A stretch of 16,557 bases of DNA from Peptococcaceae bacterium (GTDB lineage: Bacteria; Bacillota; Dehalobacteriia; UBA7702), in the NCBI GenBank assembly GCA_019415505.1, contig DXZC01000042.1, forward strand, positions 1 to 16,557, read 5' to 3'. Below, one piece after another: positions 13,725 through 16,557 of the stretch. Both the position numbers and the translations under genes were made by a program. A model generated the notes under the pieces. It did no database searches. It saw only the letters and a program-made list of their open reading frames with translations, and was not told the origin of the DNA. How positions within the stretch are numbered: the stretch's first letter is position 1; the number at the start of each line of letters is the position of its first letter.

Positions 13725-14918
13725 TTAGCTTTTCTTGGCTCTTTTGACCTTTACGACCTTTTTGCTCTTGCCGTCCTCCGGCTTGACCCAGGGACAATAG
13801 CCAATGCGCTTTTCCATATCCGCCCCTAAAATCTTACCGATTACAGCGAAGGTGGGAACCGCGAAGATAATACCGATTAGCCCAAAGAGGCCGCCCCCCA
13901 CCAGCACCGCCATGAGAACCCAAAGGCCGTCTAAACCCACACGACCGCCCACAATGTGGGGATAGATTATCTTGCTTTCAAATTCCTGTAGCAGGATAAT
14001 TACAGCCACCAAAATTACGGCCTGTAAGGGGTTTATCACCAAAATAATAAAAGCGCAGGGTATGGTCCCTAAAATAGGGCCGATAATGGGAATCATGTTG
14101 GTAACAGCCACGGTTACGGCAATAACCAGGGCATAAGGCATTTGTATGATACTCAGGACAATAAAGGTTATGGTGCCAAGGCAAAGGGAGTCCAGGCATT
14201 GGCCGCCTAAAAAGCTCTTAAAGGTTTCATTGGTGACGTTAGCCACATAATAAACCTTTTCATTAAAGCTCTGGGGCAGGTAAGCGCCCATAAAAGCCTT
14301 GGTTTTATGGCAAAGGATTTCCTTTTGGGCCAGAATATAAATGGAGAAAATCAGCCCAAAGACAAAGTGGATTATGCCGCCGGTTACGCTAACAGTGAAA
14401 TCAAAAATGTGGGGCACAGCGTTTGTCAAAGCGGTACCTAACCGCTCCAGAACCTGGGAAGCGTAATTAGCCCAATCGCTCCAAGCCATACCGTCAAAGC
14501 CATAATAAATTAAAGCCTTGTTAATAAACTTAGTAAAATCATCCACATATTGGGGCAAGTAGGAGCCTAAGGAAATTATACTTTCCACAAAACGGGGTAG
14601 CACCAAAAGAAAGACTAAAGCGAGAATAGCCAGTAAGACCAAAAAAGTGAGGACAATGGATAAGGGCCGGCAAAGCCGGGCCACCACCACATTTTTTTGG
14701 GCCAAGGGCCGGAAAATTCCGCGTTCAATGGGTGCTAAGAGGACATTGAGGATAAAGGCAAAAACCAAACCGTAAATTACCGGTTTTAGAACACTAATTA
14801 CTGTCCCAAAAGCGCCTAAAATAACTTCAAGGTAATATATGGCGGCTATAAGCGCTACTGTAAAGGTTATATAAAACAATATTTGTTTAGATATACCCAG
14901 CTCCTGGAATTTTTTCAT
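13725..14918 (-). CDS. AI-2E family transporter (PerM/UPF0118)
   Basis: A 397-residue polytopic membrane protein of the family named after the E. coli AI-2 exporter TqsA. Members have diverse roles, including Na+/H+ antiport, and the substrate here is unknown. Hydrophobic segments lie near residues 13-31, 36-62, 87-107, 181-197, 246-290 (two), 290-310 and 333-360. A soluble segment (about 110-178) separates the first three from the rest, as usual for the family. The signatures NMIPIIGPILGTIPC (274-288), ESKIIYPHIVGGRVGLDGLW (314-333) and GGGLFGLIGIIFAVP (341-355) are present. The tail is strongly basic. I chose ATG 14918 because AGAGGAG sits 5-6 bases upstream; an in-frame GTG at 14924 overlaps that site. 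It lies 63 bases downstream of gyrA on the same strand. Confidence 0.92.
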   Translation of the reverse strand: MKKFQELGISKQILFYITFTVALIAAIYYLEVILGAFGTVISVLKPVIYGLVFAFILNVLLAPIERGIFRPLAQKNVVVARLCRPLSIVLTFLVLLAILALVFLLVLPRFVESIISLGSYLPQYVDDFTKFINKALIYYGFDGMAWSDWANYASQVLERLGTALTNAVPHIFDFTVSVTGGIIHFVFGLIFSIYILAQKEILCHKTKAFMGAYLPQSFNEKVYYVANVTNETFKSFLGGQCLDSLCLGTITFIVLSIIQMPYALVIAVTVAVTNMIPIIGPILGTIPCAFIILVINPLQAVILVAVIILLQEFESKIIYPHIVGGRVGLDGLWVLMAVLVGGGLFGLIGIIFAVPTFAVIGKILGADMEKRIGYCPWVKPEDGKSKKVVKVKRAKKS

Positions 14919-14938
14919 ACACACTCCTCTTTACAACC

Positions 14939-14964
14939 GAAGCTGCCCCAAAAGCGGCAGCTTC
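14939..14964 (-). terminator. Hairpin between gyrA and the AI-2E gene
   Basis: A 9-bp GC-rich stem, GAAGCTGCC/GGCAGCTTC, with an 8-base loop lies 17 bases past the gyrA stop. The T-run after it is poor (GGTTGTAAAG), and the ribosome site of the next gene follows at once. It may be a leaky terminator or an RNA-processing or stability stem. Confidence 0.5.
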
Positions 14965-14981
14965 TTAATTTAAGGACCTAT

Positions 14982-16557
14982 TTATTTTTCCGGGGCCATT
15001 GAAGCTTCGTCATCATTGACCACAATAGCCATAGCCTTAACGGAATCGTCCCCTTCAACCCGCATAATAGTTACCCCCTGGGTATTGCGGCCGATGACGG
15101 GAATTTCCTCGACCTTGGTACGGATAACAATGCCCTCCCGGCTAATGAACATGACCTCTTGGTCAGCGTGGACTACGCGAATAGCTGCCACTAAGCCGGT
15201 TTTTGGCGTTACCTTCAGGGTGTAGATACCCTTGCCATCCCGGTGGACTAAGCTGTATTCCGAGAGCTTAGTGCGCTTGCCAAAGCCATTTTCGGAAACG
15301 CAAAGCACATACTGGTCCTCAGCCTCATGGGGGGAGATAACATCCATGCTAACGAGGACATCCTCTACCCCAAGGCGAATACCGCGTACGCCCTTGCTCA
15401 CCCGGCTGACCTTGCGCACTTCACCTTCGGTAAAGCGAATAGAATAGCCCCGCTTGGTACTGAGCAAAATTTCATCGCCGGCTTCTATTAACCGCACTCC
15501 TAAGAGGCTATCCCCCTCGTTGAGGGAAATACCCATAATGCCGTCCTTCCGGTTGGAGTCGTATTCCTGCAAAGGCGTCTTTTTCACCAAACCCTTGACA
15601 GTGGCCATGAGTAGGTAACGATCGGCAGTATAATCGGAAACCGGGAAGATGGTCTTAACCTTATCGTCACCGCTGACATTGATGAGGTTGATAATCGCGG
15701 TGCCCTTGGCGGTGCGGCTGGTTTCGGGAATTTCATGGACCTTGAGCCGGAACACCCGGCCTTTTTCCGTAAAGACCATCAGATAGTCATGGGTGGAGGC
15801 AATAAACAGGCTTTCCAAATAATCCTCCGCCTTGGTGGCCATACCGGTCACGCCCTTGCCGCCCCGGCGCTGGCTGCGGTAAATATTGGGGTTCAGCCGT
15901 TTAATATAGCCGCTCTTGGTGATAGTTACCACCATATCCTCTTCAGCGATCAGGTCCTCAATATCTAAATCCTTGGTGTCCAGGGCTATTTCCGTACGCC
16001 GTTGGTCGCCGTACTTTTCCTTCACCCGCAACAGCTCTTCTTTGATAATATCCAGCACCATTTGGCGGTTGGCCAGCACCTCTTCCAACCAGGCAATGGT
16101 TTTCAGCAATTCCGCCAACTCCGCCTCTATTTTTTCCCGCTCTAAGCCGGTAAGACGTTGGAGCTGGGTTTCCAGGATATACTGGGCCTGACGTTCGGTA
16201 AAACCAAAGGCGGACATTAAGGCTTCCCTGGCCACGTTGCGGTCCCGTGAGGCTTTGATTATGCGGATAATTTCATCAATATTATCCAAGGCCAGTTTGA
16301 GGCCTTCAACAATCTCCAGACGGTCCTTGGCTTTACGCAAATCAAATTCACAGCGGCGGGTAACGACGTTTATCTGATGCTTAATATATTCTTGCAGCAC
16401 CTGCTTGAGGTTTAAAATTTTCGGTTCACCGTTCACTAAGGCCAGCATTATAATGCCAAAGCTGTCCTGGAGCTGGGTATGCTTATACAACTGATTGAGA
16501 ATAACCTGGGGCACAGCGTCGCGCCGCAGCTCAATGACAATACGCATACCATTGCGA
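14982..16557 (-). CDS. gyrA: DNA gyrase subunit A, C-terminal part (gene continues off the right edge)
   Basis: About 524 C-terminal residues of the gyrase A subunit, which cuts and rejoins DNA during ATP-driven negative supercoiling with GyrB. The reading frame is open to the window edge (RNG before MRIVIELRRDA), so the Met at 16547 is internal and the start and catalytic Tyr lie outside. The visible part includes the end of the breakage domain with the coiled coil (LQRLTGLEREKIEAEL) and the DNA-wrapping beta-pinwheel domain with repeated blades. The GyrA box QRRGGKG is intact (15872-15852), which separates GyrA from ParC. The C-terminus is a short acidic-to-neutral tail ending MAPEK. The gene order is gyrA then the AI-2E gene on the same strand. 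Confidence 0.97.
   Translation of the reverse strand, partial: RNGMRIVIELRRDAVPQVILNQLYKHTQLQDSFGIIMLALVNGEPKILNLKQVLQEYIKHQINVVTRRCEFDLRKAKDRLEIVEGLKLALDNIDEIIRIIKASRDRNVAREALMSAFGFTERQAQYILETQLQRLTGLEREKIEAELAELLKTIAWLEEVLANRQMVLDIIKEELLRVKEKYGDQRRTEIALDTKDLDIEDLIAEEDMVVTITKSGYIKRLNPNIYRSQRRGGKGVTGMATKAEDYLESLFIASTHDYLMVFTEKGRVFRLKVHEIPETSRTAKGTAIINLINVSGDDKVKTIFPVSDYTADRYLLMATVKGLVKKTPLQEYDSNRKDGIMGISLNEGDSLLGVRLIEAGDEILLSTKRGYSIRFTEGEVRKVSRVSKGVRGIRLGVEDVLVSMDVISPHEAEDQYVLCVSENGFGKRTKLSEYSLVHRDGKGIYTLKVTPKTGLVAAIRVVHADQEVMFISREGIVIRTKVEEIPVIGRNTQGVTIMRVEGDDSVKAMAIVVNDDEASMAPEK

Overview
The window looks like chromosome of an anaerobic member of the Bacillota (Firmicutes). The evidence is two S-layer-homology (SLH) cell-wall proteins, a BspA-type leucine-rich-repeat surface protein, a bifunctional HTH-BirA with a Firmicute-style TTGTAAACC/GGTTTACAA operator, the mazG-rqcP pair, and a biotin synthase lacking the classical fourth [2Fe-2S] ligand, a trait I associate with obligate anaerobes. 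Nothing seen decides between Clostridia and Negativicutes. I see no phage, insertion sequence, CRISPR array, tRNA or rRNA.

Left part (1-7348, + strand): cell surface. A secreted 1328-residue protein has three N-terminal SLH domains, a large uncharacterised middle region and 25 BspA-type repeats. A terminator follows. A second secreted protein of 705 residues has a propeller-like N-terminus, a CHAP peptidoglycan hydrolase domain, two chitobiase-like domains and three C-terminal SLH domains. Both genes have a TTGCAA-N17-AT-rich promoter candidate. A GNAT acetyltransferase gene follows directly.

Middle (7349-10818, + strand): a biotin operon, birA-bioY-bioB-bioD, with every junction overlapping. 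It starts at a near-textbook BirA operator, a 17-bp-arm palindrome covering the -35 box. BirA therefore probably represses its own gene along with biotin uptake (BioY) and the last two synthesis steps (BioD, BioB). The earlier steps (bioF, bioA, pimelate supply) are not here. The operon ends at a strong terminator that can also serve the opposing operon.

Right part (16557-10936, - strand): the 3' portion of gyrA running off the right edge, an AI-2E/PerM-family membrane protein, a class V PLP aminotransferase with its own promoter and terminator, and a translationally coupled mazG-rqcP operon. A T-rich spacer with a degenerate 39-bp repeat separates the aminotransferase and AI-2E genes.

The most notable points are the ligand-variant BioB, the dual-use BirA operator with a further half-site 31 bp upstream, the homogenised repeat array with its unexplained middle domain, and a 23-bp direct repeat with a micro-ORF behind bioD. 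I did not find a clear new multi-gene defence or mobile system here.
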